A stretch of DNA of 64,000 nucleotides from Lasiosphaeria ovina. Taxonomy: Eukaryota > Ascomycota > Sordariomycetes > Sordariales > Lasiosphaeriaceae. Below the pieces are notes generated by a model. That model was not told where the DNA came from. It ran no database searches and saw nothing but the letters and a program-made list of their open reading frames with translations. The translations under genes were made by a program, and so were the position numbers. The DNA is taken from the NCBI GenBank assembly GCA_033439765.1, contig JAULSN010000002.1, positions 2,852,001-2,916,000 of the forward strand. Reading direction: 5' to 3'. Positions 46,336 to 58,406 of the stretch are shown piece after piece (within the stretch, counting starts at the first letter, position 1; each line of letters starts with the position of its first letter).

Positions 46336-48891
46336 CTATATCCCAAGGTAGTTGCTCGTAAAGCTCCAGTCGTAGTCAACCTCGAACGCATTAAACGCAT
46401 TCCAGTCGATTCTGTGGAAATCAGCCAGCCCGAGCTCCGCGTTCGGTCCCGGCCGTGGCGTTGATTGGTCATCTGTTAACATACTGTCAGTTCTCACAGG
46501 CTCATTTCCGCCAGAAAGCGTCGACCCGTAAAGAACTCACCAAAAGGTTCTTGCACGGGAGGGTTCGAATTGGAGGTATCCCGGGCGTGCTCGATCTGCT
46601 CCTTCCAGTACCTGAGACACGCAAAGGCCAAACTGGCTCCGAGGCGATGGGTATAGATGGAGATGCCCGGGTCTGTCAAGTCAGGTCTTGGGATGTGGTG
46701 CCGCAGCGCCCAGTACTTTTCGAGCATGCTGGCGGAGCGCATGTGGAGGTCGTTTTCCTCTATCGAACACACCCGCGTTAAACGCAGCGCTTCCTTGACT
46801 AGAGTGTCCACCGAGTCGACCTGGAAGCCCTTTGTGAAGGCCGACATATGGACGGTTATGATGACGCACATGGCGGTTGCGATCGTTCGAAAGACAAAAT
46901 GCGGCGCGTAGTGCAGGAATGCAGTCTCGCGGTGGAGTTGCGCGGCTTGCTGGATTACAGATTCGGCAGTGGTGTAGCACTTGATCAGATTCCGCTTCAA
47001 AATGTCCGGGCTGTAGCCGGGAAGGGGCATGAAGTAGTACGTCTGGATTTCCAGAAGCGACGAGACAAGAGTAAAGTTGTCCAGATCTCAACAAGCAGTG
47101 CGTCAGCAGATGGTGCTCCTCTCGGGGGTTGACCAAAGCGCTTACCACAGTTATCGGGATACAGCAACCCCTGAATCCTGCTGTACTCCTGTTCCATATG
47201 TGCGACCAGGTGGTGCGAGACGCCCTGGCCTTCTTCGAGCGAGGCGCACATGGTCCTACTGACCCTGTCGGCAAAGCGCGACGTCTCCAGGTGAACAACA
47301 AAATATCGAGGAAGGGGGAACGGGCTAGTCCCATCCAGCATCCTTTCAATTGCTTTGTTGAAGAGCGTGCTCGAGGGAGGGCAGCCCATGTAGGCAGACA
47401 CGAGGGAAGAGATTATGGCACAGCCAGCCCAAGTAAAGGTGGCTTCCTCGTCCGTGGCACCAGACCAGCCGAACTGGTCGTTCCGACTGAACTCGGAATG
47501 GCGACCACGGCCAGTGTGGAGGCCGGTGAGAAAGGCCGAGTTGGTAGCGATGCCTGCAAAGATAAGCGAGGGGTCATTCAAGAAACGGACCGAGGGAGCT
47601 GGCCAAGCCGCGACTAGCATGAGGGCATTGACGATAGACAGGTTTAGAGGCAGCTGGGAGACGGAGCTCCATATCTCGGGCATGAGCGAGTCTTTGAGGA
47701 ACTGGAAGGCGTTGTCGTCGCGAGAAAAGCGGCGGCAGGCAGTCATGATGACGGTCCAGAACAGGACGGCGCCCCTTTTGTAGCAGGTATCGGGATCCCG
47801 AACACGGACAATGGGAAAGTAAGGGTGGAAGTGTTCAAAGTACCTAGCACGCATCGATGAGCATCGCATATCTTGGAGCTATGGGAACAGGAACATGAGA
47901 GATTACTTGTCAAAGTAGTATTCAATGTCTTCGCCTGAGAAGACGCGCGAACCAAGGGCCCTGGGCTCGGCTCGACGCCTCGACAGGCCGTCGGCGTCGG
48001 GAATGGCATCATCTAGGTGGGCGGGGCCGGGCACCGGTTGGTCGCTTACGGCAGTGTAGGAACGGGAGTGACCGAAGAGACTTGGTGGCGAGGGAAGAAA
48101 GGAGGAGCCCGTCAGGGCCGTCAGGGGGGCTGCCAGACCGTCCAAGTTGTGGGCTGGAACGACTTGCACGGCAGGAACCAAAGACACGGCCGCCGGTAGC
48201 TGGTGCGGACGCGCGGGAGGGCCATCTGCAGGAACAAGGAGAGACGCACGAGGAGCAACGGCTTCCTTGATGGTCTGGAGTTCTGCGGCCAGCTCTTCTA
48301 GTTTACTGCCGTGGCGCGGTTAGCGGCTGTCAGCCTAAGCCAACATGAACGACGGGACCTCGGGGTTGCAGGAGAAGCCGACAAGCCGTCCAGGGGGGGA
48401 CGCAAGAAGTGGAAGTAACAACTAAGAAATACCTTCGTCGTGTTGTCCTCTTGTGGCTCCTGTCAACGACGCACTGCAGTTCTAGCTTGGTGCAGCGCTG
48501 GCAGGGCCGGTTTGGGGCCAGACCTGTGTTGCATTTCACCTAGACGGGGTACAAGACAGGGACACACGATGTCAGCCGGTCCGCCAACGGCAGCAGTGGA
48601 GCAGGGCAGTTGGGTAATTTGCAGGTTTAGTACTCCGTAGTAATAGCTGAGGTAACTCGGGGGTTGTTGCTACTGGCACGGGGGGTAGAACGGGGCAAGG
48701 AGTCGACCGATAGTCGAGATAGGAATAAGGAGGTGTCTAACCTTGGCGTCCCGGCACCGAACACAGGCTGTATTTCGCCTGATTCTCAATGGGTCTGCTG
48801 TTCCGCGCGCCGGTGCCGGCGTGTCGAGTGTCTCGAACTCCCTTTCTCCAGCAACGGGCGGAGAGACGGACGAGTCGCCAGTCTCGGCCAT
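46336..48891 (-). CDS. Zn2Cys6 transcription factor (Leu3-like)
   Basis: Six exons, complement of 48742-48891, 48433-48539, 47907-48305, 47146-47843, 46541-47086 and 46336-46472, 678 aa. The zinc cluster is split by intron 1: ACVRCRDAK then VKCNTGLAPNRPCQRCTKLE, giving Cys 43, 46, 53, 63, 66 and 73. A basic linker (DRSHKRTTRR) and a coiled-coil start (KLEELAAELQTIKEAV) follow, the arrangement of Leu3-type factors that bind paired CGG sites. The fungal-specific factor domain is seen in YFEHFHPYFPIVRVRD, LVAAWPAPSVRF and SSLLEIQTYYFMPLPGYSPD. The C-terminus is acidic/aromatic (WNAFNAFEVDYDWSF), a plausible activation segment. The assignment to Leu3-like is from the zinc cluster and linker; its targets are unknown. 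Confidence 0.87.
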
Positions 48892-49463
48892 TGTATTGCG
48901 ATTTGAAGCCAGGGCGGGTTGGTCTACCAGCCTATCACGAACCTTTGGGGGTACCTATCAGGGAGACTGCAGGGCGTCAAACAAGCATCTCTGACTGAAA
49001 TTGGTATCGCAGCACAATCGAAAAGAAGGCAATCACGACTGGAATTTACTAGAGCACACTCACTCTGGCTCTGCTCTGGCTCTCGCACTTTCCCCAGGAC
49101 TCGTTGCCGTCGTCATTATCGGATGTCCATAGTTTGCCGATCCGGCACCGAGGAAGGAACGACTGAGTGGCTGTCGTCCGGCCTATACGGATATAAGCGG
49201 CACGTACAGTATGTATCCGTACAATGAAATGACGTATCGTAATTACCATGGCGCGGATACAGACAGCATCTCCCGCACCTACAGGCTGCAGCAATCTAAC
49301 TGTGTAAAAGCTTCCTGGCAGGTCGTGCTCCACACCGAACGAACTGTGCTTCAAGGCTGCCCATCGACGCACACTTACCTAGGTACCACTAATATTCAAG
49401 AACCTACCAGTTGACCATGTTATGATGGGCGCGCACTGCTCTTGATGGGCGCCACTTTGCACC
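48892..49463. promoter_or_regulatory. Divergent promoter Zn2Cys6 factor / TTI1
   Basis: 572 bp between divergent starts. No clear TATA box at a convincing distance. No gene found. Confidence 0.5.
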
Positions 49464-52400
49464 ATGGCTGCAGTTGGCTCTTCCAGTGAGCGGGCCGAGT
49501 TTTTGCAGCAGGTTAGTTGTCTCGCTGCTTTCAAGACAGGAGGACGTGCCTAACTGAGGCGAGCATGTCATTCTAGCTAAAACCAGTCTGCGTGCCTCTC
49601 AGCAAATTGGCCCTCCGTCCAACCGACACGGCCGCCGAGGCAAATGAGATTCTCAGCCTGGTGGAATCTGTCGACGGCCTCTGGGCGGCTCAAGTGAGCA
49701 AAAATGCGCAGATGCTCGACGGCAAGCTGGCCGACTACGTCTTCTTCCCCGTCGCCTACCTCCTGCGCAACCGCCACCTCTACCCCGTGCGCGTCCTCGA
49801 GGCCATCATCCGCCTGCTCAAGACGCTCATCCAACATGGCTGGAAGGCCAAGATATCGCGCCAGCTGTCGCAGCAGCTCCTTGTCTTCCTCTCCCTCACT
49901 CTCGGCGGCGATGCAAGCCAGCAGCCGACAGATGAAAGCCAGCCGACCCGGCGGCGAGAGATGCCCGAGGAGACTGTCATAGAGGGATTTCGCACTCTGG
50001 CGGCTTTGATCACTGCCGCAGAATCTTCACCCGTTGCCTCTTCGTCGTCCCCGCCCCCGCCATCGGCGGCCCCGTCGGATGAACAAGACCAGACCATTCC
50101 TGCGCTGGGTCAGAGCGTCACCGTCATGCTGGACGCTGTCACCGGCGCCGCTACCCTTTCAATCCAGCTCGAGGCCCTGGCCTGCGTGCAAGTAGCCTTC
50201 ACCGCTGTCCGGGACAATTCCGTCCTCGCACAGTTTTTGCCAGGCACAGTCTCGTCTCTAACTAAACTGCTATCGCCGCCCCTGCAGAACAGGACCCAGA
50301 AGAGGGTGCTCGTCAAGTGTCTGGCCGTGCTAAAGCTCGTTCTCATAAACGTCTTGGGAGATATGAAAGTCCGCGGACTCCTCCGACAGACAGTAAAGGG
50401 TGCTGCACCTGAACCGCCCCAAGACGCGGATGTGGCCGCCAAAGCAAATGACACAGAAGACGTGAACTTCCGTGTCGACCTCACGGCCGCCTGGCTGAAG
50501 GCTACCACGGCTCAGGTAAAGATTGCCCTGTCATCGGTGCTCAAGCTGCGCACTCATGAGGCCAACGATGTCCAGTCGGCTCTCTCCAGGTTGTGCATTG
50601 GCCTCCTCGATGAATGCCATTCGTCGCTGGCCGATTGCCATTCCATTCTCGTCGAGAGCGCCATGATGCTGGACGACGAAGAGAGTTCAAGCTCGCGACT
50701 TGAAACGAGTCTTCGCGATCTTGCCGGCGTCTACCCCGAGATTGCAGAGTGCACCAAATTGGCGCTTTACAACTGGATCACCAGCCTGCCCAGGTCGATG
50801 CAGTCCAACGACGAGCGCGTCAAGCAACTGGCCATCAGGAATATTCTCAGGGGCAGCAAGCTGGCAGCTGACTTGCAGATGGACTCGTCGACGCTTGATG
50901 ACACGCTCGGCGACGCCCTACGAGACAGCATCGCTGCACTAATTCGAAACTCGAAGCCGTCCAAGGTGGTAGATGACGGAGACGTTGGGGAAGACAGCAT
51001 TATATCGGGAAGCAGCGCCGTGATCAGCTCACGCGTAGAGCAGGTTCAGGCATACAGTCCCGTCCTGTTTGACCTGGAGAGTCAAAAGACGACTCGGGGA
51101 GAGATCAACGCTCTGATATCAAACGTCGGCTCCTCAACCCAGCAGACGAAGCTGGCAACCGCCATGCTGGGCTACCTGGGAGACTCTGACGGTGTGGACC
51201 AGATTGCCTCGTACTGGCTCGCGTTTGAGCTTCTCAAGTCGACGTACGCGCATTCCTCAGAACTCGACGACTTGCTAGACTTTGGCTCGCTCGATGAAGT
51301 AAAATACCAGGACGCGGCATTCCAAGAGCTTTACGAGTTTTCTGCCTCGGTCTTGTCGTCGCACTCGGAATCCCTTGACAATGCCGACTGGCGGCTCAAG
51401 GCCATTGCGCTAGAGGTGACGGCATTTGCAGCCTCTCGCCTGAAAGCCGAGTTCCGGCCAGAGCTGATCGATGTGCTCTACCCGGTTACGACTTTTCTTG
51501 GATCCCAGGTGCCGCAGCTGCGGAGACACGCAATCACGACGCTGAACATACTAGCAGTGTCGTGCGGCTACGCGGGCGTGTCAGAGCTCATTGTCGACAA
51601 TGCCGACTACATGGTCAACTCGGTATCCCTGAGACTGAACACGTTCGACATCTCCCCGGCGTCTACAAAGGTGCTTACCATGATGGTTCGCCTAACGGGA
51701 CCGAGACTTATCCCCTTTATGGACGATGTTGTCGCGGCGATATTCGCGGCGTTGGACAATTACCACGGCTATCCTGTCTTTGTGGAAAGCCTATTCTCAG
51801 TCCTGTCCGAGGTGGTGACGCAGGGGGTAAAGTCGGACATGCTTCTTCTAGAAGATACGGCCGCAACAACGGTGGATCACAGGAAGCGGAAGCCCGAGTC
51901 TGCCGGAATTCCCGGGACACTAGACGCGCTAGACAAGCGTGCGAAGAGGATACGAAAAAGGAGGGAAGAAGACCAGGAGGACGATGCTGGCGCTCGCCGT
52001 AGCTACCCAAAAGAAGCCTGGGGACCGGACAAGAGTAAAGCCAAGTCTCTCCTCGACAGTCTCGAGGCCGCCAACAATGGTGAAGAAGAGGAAGGACAAG
52101 AACAGTCTTCCTCGGAAGTGGAAAAGCCGAAACCGCCCAACACCCCGACATACTCGCTCCTGACGCGGGTCCTTTCACTGACCCAGCACTACCTCACCTC
52201 ACCTACCCCAACTCTCCGAAAATCGCTCCTCGACCTGGTGGCCACCGTCAGCCCAGCCTTGGCACCCGACGAGAACGCATTCCTCCCACTCGTTCACAAG
52301 GTCTGGCCTGTAGTCATCTCACGCCTGCACGATCCGGAGCCCTTTGTAGCCATCGCTGCCTGCAGGGCACTCGCTGCGCTCTGCAGCGCGGCGGGTGACT

Positions 52401-53053
52401 TTCTTGCTTCTCGCTTCAAGACGGAGTGGTCCGACGGCCTGTACAAGTGGTTTGTCAATACCCAGGACGAGGCCGCGAAAGCCCGAGGCGGGACAGCCGG
52501 CGGCCACACTAGGGGTAAGGGGAAGGCAGCAACAGGCCCAACTCTCCCACGCCAACTCGCGCTATCATCGGCTAGTAACAGCAACAGCAACAGCGACGGC
52601 GCCTCGGCAATACTCATTCCGTCTCGCTCCCTGGCGGCAGAGACGGGCGAAGCCATGCCGGACGCCCAGCAGTTGATGCGAGGCTCGCTGATGTCGGTGA
52701 TCGGCTCCAAGCCCACGCCGACGCCGTCCATGTCGCTCTCGCTGTCCTCGTCGCCTGGGGCTGCAGCGCTGGGCCGGTTCGCCCAGGCGTCGCAGATTTG
52801 GGACGCGGCGGTAGGGCTGCTCGGCGCCATCGTAGCCCATGTTCGGCTGGACGACGACATGTTTGATGACGTGCTGGATCTGGTGGCCGACGTGGTGTCG
52901 CAGCCCCAGCACGGCGGCGTCAGGGAAGCTCTCGAGGCGGTCAACGCCGACGCCGTCTGGCTGGCCATGTACGAGCGCGGTCTTGCGCCGTGGCAGCCTG
53001 CTCCGCTGGCTTCTGGCGGGATCGCGTTTGCGCAGATGGCGCCCCGGGCTTGA
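49464..53053 (+). CDS. TTI1: TTT complex subunit Tti1 (Tel2-interacting protein 1)
   Basis: Two exons, 49464-49511 and 49577-53053, phase 0, 1174 aa. Tti1 with Tel2 and Tti2 forms the TTT co-chaperone that stabilises PIK-related kinases (TOR, Mec1/ATR, Tel1/ATM). The protein is an alpha-solenoid of HEAT-like helices. The family start LKPVCVPLSKLAL and VFFPVAYLLRNRHLYPVRVLE are present, as are RRHAITTLNILAVSCGY and the C-terminal LTRVLSLTQHYL with FVAIAACRALAALCS. An acidic/basic disordered insertion (about residues 760-840) precedes the last HEAT block, and a Ser/Asn-rich loop lies near residue 1010. Length is normal for the family. Exon 1 encodes only MAAVGSSSERAEFLQQ. Confidence 0.92.
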
Positions 53054-53933
53054 ACCGCTAGGGTAGGTAGACAGGTAGATGTACTAGTATGGGTCATGGT
53101 GCTACGCTTGATGTTTAACCACAGGAAGCTTTGGCGTGGATGCTTGGCTTGCAGTGACAAGTTATATGGACCAAAGGTGCTTGATACAAGACATGGAGTC
53201 TTCGAAGTTATTTCAAGAGTGTAACACTTAAGAAATATGTACCAGGCCCTCCGTACCTGAGGGCATAGCGAGCATTAAACTGGCACACTGTGATTCTCAC
53301 TTCTTTCCATCTCCATCTCATGCAAGGAAAAAAATGGACCTAGTAAAAGTTGCCATTGATTATTCTCCTGGGCTGCGAGAAAGAGAGCCTGTGAATAAAA
53401 GGGTTGTTTTCAGTCCTTACATTTACTAGTCCGGAGAGGGAAAAATGGCGCGGCGCGGTGCGGTGTGGTGTGCGGGGGTGTGTACTAGTAGTGCACCTGC
53501 TTACACGAAATACGACAAGAGCTCTCTCTTGCTGGATTATTACATGCGTGCGCTCATTTTCTCCGACTGCGCCAGCTTGCATTGCTGCCCATACTTTCTT
53601 GGACACCGACGGCAAATATTTGGGCTTCGGTGGGGATGGGGCGCGCCGCCTGATAGCGCGTAGGATGCCAGCCAGCCTTGCGTCCATTGCCTGTCGCCTG
53701 GGTCTGGCCGTCTCATATCCGTGCAGCCTCTCCTTGTCTTGTGGCTTCTATTTAGACCGTTGCTGGCGAAGGGCTCCATGTTGTCAGGTATTTATTAAAT
53801 TAGACAATCCGGCCTCTCTGCTGGTTTAAGTCCTTTTTTGTTTTGTCAGTTCGAATATCTCACGGTCCGAGTCTACTAGGGAATCAGCTGCAAACGACGT
53901 TGCTCATAGCCTAGTGGTGAGTGACAAGAGAAA
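53054..53933. other. Intergenic TTI1 to 269-aa gene
   Basis: 880 bp, both neighbours on the plus strand. Contains the TTI1 3' end and the next promoter. No gene seen. Confidence 0.5.
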
Positions 53934-54743
53934 ATGCCGGCGGAGAACACCACGTCTTCCTCGGCCTTCGCCATTCTCTCCATCCACAAAAACGACAGTC
54001 TCCGCTTTCTCCAGTTCCCCGACGACATCCACGCCAACATCCAGCCCGTCATACTGGCCACTTGGCCGCTGGGTATCCAGTCGTCCGGCCCTTATGCCGA
54101 GTCCTACCAGTACAAGCTCAAGGGGAAGCCGTTTGGCTGGGCGAACGAGCAGGAAGTCGTGGGCGGGTTTCGCGTGATGCGCAACGTGCTTGCCTTTCTG
54201 CACGAGCAGTCCTGGCAGCTCGTCACGCCTCTCGTCTGCAGCCGCAAACGCGGCGCAAAGGACACGCTCATCTTCCGGCGGCGGCCCCTGGACGCCGGGC
54301 CCCCGGTGCCCATGGACTGGTTAGCGGTGGCGCTGATGGGGAGCGACAAGCTCCGCGTTGTCTACGACGCCAAGGATGTCAAGCTGTCCGGGGGCGCCGA
54401 TTCCGACCACGACCATCTCGGGGTGCTCATCTCGGGCCTGAAGAAGGCGCTGGAGGCCATGGACTGCTTCCAGAAGGGCGACTGGAGCTACGACTCGTTT
54501 GAGTTCAAGCTCAAGGGCCGGCCGTGGCTGTCCCAGGGCGAGGACGTGGTCAAGTCGCGGCTGCTGCTGCTGCGCATCGTCGAGACGCTCGACTCGTCCG
54601 GGTGGCAGTCGTGCTGCAGCGTGCTCCAGCGCACCGGCAACGACGACTTTCGCATGGCAGACACGTGGTACTTCATGCGGCCAAAGACTCAAGCAGGCGG
54701 CGGCAACGAGACGGCGAGCCTGCCGCGGCCGGGAGCTGCGTGA
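53934..54743 (+). CDS. Unknown fungal protein built of two tandem homologous halves, 269 aa
   Basis: Intronless. The protein divides into two related units, about residues 12-116 and 128-249. Matching stretches: YAESYQYKLKGKPFGW against YDSFEFKLKGRPWLSQ; VVGGFRVMRNVLAFLHEQSWQL against VVKSRLLLLRIVETLDSSGWQS; and the ends DTLIFRRR against DTWYFMRP. Each unit starts with a short beta-like segment (AILSIHKNDSLRFLQFPDD; AVALMGSDKLRVVYDAKDV). There is no signal peptide, membrane segment or known motif. I do not recognise the family. The start MPAENTTSSS is the first ATG of the open frame; GC-rich third positions agree with coding. Confidence 0.82.
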   Translation: MPAENTTSSSAFAILSIHKNDSLRFLQFPDDIHANIQPVILATWPLGIQSSGPYAESYQYKLKGKPFGWANEQEVVGGFRVMRNVLAFLHEQSWQLVTPLVCSRKRGAKDTLIFRRRPLDAGPPVPMDWLAVALMGSDKLRVVYDAKDVKLSGGADSDHDHLGVLISGLKKALEAMDCFQKGDWSYDSFEFKLKGRPWLSQGEDVVKSRLLLLRIVETLDSSGWQSCCSVLQRTGNDDFRMADTWYFMRPKTQAGGGNETASLPRPGAA

Positions 54744-56359
54744 ACTCTCGGCGGGTCTTTGGACTCTCTCAGCTCTGTTTTCGCCACCACTCTCGGCGTA
54801 CTACAATGTGGCATGGCGTGTTCTGGGATGTTCTGTGCAACTTGATGTCAGACGGATGTATTTATTTCGGACGGCTTGTTGGGAATGCACTGTGTGCCCT
54901 TGGGGTCCAGACACTATGGAAAAGTCCTTTTGCGAGCAGTGGTTACACCAACAATCGAAGCTCCGCCACTTGTTCAATTAAAGAGACCTCACATGACGTC
55001 GGGTGCGAGAGAAGTTGTCTTTAGCGCGGGAAAGTGCCGGCTAAATCGCATCGCGCCGAGCGTCTCGATCAGATGCACGAGGTGGCAGTCGGACTAGGCA
55101 AGTAGTCTAGAAGGTGCCTCCCATGCCATTCGTTGAGTGCGTGGCTGGAGGAAGGCGTGGAGGAAGGGGAGTCAATTATGTCAGTTCAGTTCTGCACGCG
55201 GGAATTCAACCGTCGATCTGATCCTTCCCTCTGAATGCCCACCTACCCAGTGTCAAATACGAGAATCGACCATGCAACGTGACAGCCCGACAACCATTTC
55301 CTCGTACAAGCACAAATCGAGTTCCCCATTCGGTCCATCCGACTTTCTGCCGTTAGAAGTTGCGGCCATTAACATCCCCATTTGGCACTGCAGTTAGTCT
55401 GTATCATTCATCGTGCCTTCCCTGGACGAGTTGCTTCGGTTCGGGCTATTGCCCATGGTTCCTTCACCCATAGACCGCTGCAGATACGGAGACAGACCGA
55501 GATGTCTGTCTTCGCCGGTTCCACTTCCCCGTCCGGACTGCTCTTTCCTTCTGCTTGAACTAGCGCTCTTAGTCTCTGACTACTTGGTGCTAGCAGCGAC
55601 GACTGTTCGTAAGTTCCCAAACCTGCAAGATCTGACAACCAGGGCAATGGACTGCCGTCCTGTCTCGTTCCCCGGAAAGTTCAATGTTTATTCTCTCGGC
55701 ATCTATTCCGGGCTTCATCTAGAAATCGCGGACTGCCTGTCTAGGTGCTGCATCTTTGAGATACCCAGCATAAGTCATGTCAAGTGGACGACTTGGATCC
55801 TCCAGCCGGGAAAATGGGCAGCTGTAGGTCGGGTGTATATCCGGCCACCGTCACTTCCAACCTGCATCGTCATAGCCCAGTTGGCGCATTCCTGCTGACG
55901 GGGTGGATGCACTTGGGCGCATCACGATGTCAAATTCTTGCGAGTTGAGCCGTCGTTTCTGCATCTTGTTCGTGTTCGCTTCCTCGCTGCGCTGCATCTC
56001 TGCAAGCACTTCCCAACACCGCCGAGTTCCTTCCGCATCGACCTGGAGGTCCTTCCCAATTCCCTAGCGCCGCGCCCTCTGCAGTTGCCAGTTGCAACGC
56101 GGTGGCAACTCGCTGTCATGTCATGGCGCCGGTTATATAACCTCGGGCCTCCCTCGTCCTAGTCACAGAAGAGAGTGGAAACTCGAGTATCACGAGCAAA
56201 ATCACCAACCACTTAACAACACAATCCATCAGCCTTTTCTCCCCCCAGATTATTTTGGCCTCAGAGATACCATCATCTTTTGTTCTCGTTTTCTTCTTGC
56301 CACCGCGTCTCCGTCAGATTCTCCCGTCGGGCAGCCTTTTGCCTCTTTTCTCTCTCACA
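54744..56359. other. 1.6-kb intergenic, upstream of the secreted protein gene
   Basis: No gene supported; a 161-codon frame at about 55413-55898 has a GTG start and no family-like sequence. The 3' end carries a TATA box and a CT-rich leader for the next gene. Confidence 0.5.
56134..56140 (+). promoter_or_regulatory. TATA box of the secreted protein gene
   Basis: TATATAA in context CCGGTTATATAACC, about 220 bp upstream of the ATG. It sits in a short palindrome (GGTTATATAACC) and is followed by a CT-rich leader. Confidence 0.55.
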
Positions 56360-57101
56360 ATGAAGTTCACGCACATCGCCGGCGTCCTCGCCACCCTGAC
56401 GAGCTCAACTGGGGTTCTGGCACAGCAACAAACAAACAACCAGACCGGGCCCTTCTTGCTCAAGCTTACGTCGACCAACGAGACACTCAACGGCAACTAC
56501 CTTGGCGCCTGCCATGCCGGTGCCGCCATTGAGGCTCTCTGCCTTATCGGCAAGAACATATCGACCATCAACAGGTCGGCGGCGACGTTCTTCTGGAACT
56601 ACACCATCTACGACGGGCAACCTTCGGAATCCGGATCTCTGGTCTGGACCTTGCAACTGTCTGGAGGCATCATGAACGTGTCGGAGCCCCTGTCGGTCTC
56701 GTACAATCCTGGAACTAATGTGGCGGTGCCAATGCTTACTGTAGGTCTGCCCCTTTTCCGCCTCCCTTTTTGATTCTTGTCTGCTCCAACATCCCCTCTC
56801 GTTCCTGGCCCGCGCCAAGTCTTGACCCGCGGATGCTAACCGATGATGTGTCCAGCCGGGCGGAGTTGCACAGCAAGTGGGCTTCAACGGCAGCACGCTG
56901 TACGTACCTGGATATCCCGACGACTCCAACTTCAAGTATGGCGAGTACCCGACGAACCTGTCGACGACGCAGTTGACCAACTGGCACGCGTGCTGGCTGT
57001 TCGCGGGGAGCTACTACTACAATGCGCTCGCGTGGGTCACTAGCGGCGCCCCGCACAACCCGACGTGCCAAGCCGTGGGCGTGTTGAGGGAGGATGCTTA
57101 G
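56360..57101 (+). CDS. Secreted protein, 208 aa, followed by in-frame acidic tail beyond TAG
   Basis: Exons 56360-56740 and 56856-57101, phase 0 (ACT|GTAGGT, TGTCCAG). A clear signal peptide (MKFTHIAGVLATLTSSTGVLA, cleavage likely before QQQ) leads a domain beginning GPFLLKLTSTNETLNGNYLG. Several Asn-X-Ser/Thr sites (NQT, NET, NIS, NRS, NYT, NVS, NGS, NLS) predict heavy N-glycosylation. Cysteines are few (about four), so one or two disulphides are possible. It resembles small secreted, all-beta fungal proteins of unknown function; I cannot name the family. The frame ends at TAG (57099-57101), but 50 more sense codons, strongly acidic with an EQDEAP repeat, follow to TGA at 57254. The 208-aa form is what the sequence encodes as written. 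Confidence 0.85.
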
Positions 57102-57254
57102 GAAACACCTCAGTTGGTTGTGGATGCGCCAGAAACATCGGTCGAGGCCGAGGCTGAAACACCTGAGCAGGATGAAGCGCCCGAACAGGATGAAGCGCCC
57201 GAACAGAATGAAGCTGAAGAGGATGAGGACGAGGAGGACCAAGAGGAGGCTTGA
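57102..57254 (+). other. In-frame acidic extension downstream of the secreted protein's stop
   Basis: Reading past the TAG gives ETPQLVVDAPETSVEAEAET, then repeats of PEQDEA, then an Asp/Glu-rich end before TGA. The composition is far from random DNA. It suggests either a recent CAG-to-TAG change truncating a longer protein, or occasional stop readthrough. Confidence 0.6.
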
Positions 57255-58153
57255 CGGGTGTAATACAGTGGTTAATGGGATGGTGGATGGCGCCATGGTG
57301 GCATAGAGATGGGATGTATATGGTAATTGCTAATGTCTTGTGTGTGTTGGGATCAGAAGTTATTAGAGACAGGAGTACAAACATCGGAACAGAAATGAAT
57401 CAACAGAGTTGAACCTCCATGGCAATGTTTTCGAGGGCACGGTGCTGCTGGCTCGCAAAGGTGTTTGGCTTGGCCGGCACTGTAGACCGCCGAATCCGGG
57501 CGCATGCTGTGTGACCACGGGAACTCAGTTACCCCTCCGCGGACACCATGGCCGCGGACAAGGCAAGACAGGATTTGGAGGACGCTCGGCCGTGTTCCAC
57601 AGTGCCCTGCGCCCCAACCGGTTGCCCGGCGGGAACAGACAGCACAGGAGGACAAAGTGTTTCTGAGCCGGCACATCTCTTGCCCATCCTTCCTTTCCGT
57701 ATCCAACAGAGAGCATGCGCACCCTGGTAAACACATGCCCGCGGATGTCCAGACCCGGCCGCGTTGGGCTTCACCGCACATGTCTGTGCGAGTGAGTGTG
57801 TGTGAGTGTGTGTGTTGTGTCGATCGACTTTGTCTGCTGTCGCTGCAGTATACGCGGTACCACGCCCGCTCGAGTATGATAGGAAGGTAGTAATAAGAAT
57901 GCAGTGGCGAGGACGTGATTATGAGGATGTGGTGATGTGGCGATGATGCCGTATTGGTTTTGTATCGTGTCGTCGTGTTTCGATGTTGTCTAGCTCGTCT
58001 ATCTCGGTTATCCATTCATCAATCTCCAAGGTAGGTAGGTGTAGCCATTTCCGCTGCTGACTGTTGGACTTGGACTGCTTCTGATAGGGCTGTCTTTCCT
58101 TTTGCTTTTCCCCTTCCTTTTCTAAGGCTGTATTGTTTTGTCTTTGTGCTTGA

Positions 58154-58184
<31 letters not shown>
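58154..58184. repeat. (CTGG)n microsatellite
   Basis: About 7.5 perfect tetramers. Confidence 0.9.
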
Positions 58185-58185
<1 letters not shown>

Positions 58186-58368
58186 TGTTTGTGTCTGTTC
58201 TTGTTCCTTACTTTTTTCCTTCCTGTTGTTGCTATGTTCTCCTGTCGGTTTCACTGACTTGGTAGCTGCCTGCCTGCCTGTCTCTGGCTGGCTGACTACT
58301 ACATCTAACTGCTATCTGTCTAGACGTATGATGCCATGTCATGTCATGTGCGCGCCTGCCGGCCTGTA

Positions 58369-58372
58369 TGTA

Positions 58373-58405
<33 letters not shown>

Positions 58406-58406
58406 G
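58369..58406. repeat. (TGTC)n microsatellite
   Basis: About nine tetramers, nearly perfect, beginning after a GTATGTAT stretch. Confidence 0.9.

Noticed and set aside
55413..55898. 161-codon frame upstream of the secreted protein gene
   Set aside because: GTG start, irregular composition and no family-like segment.
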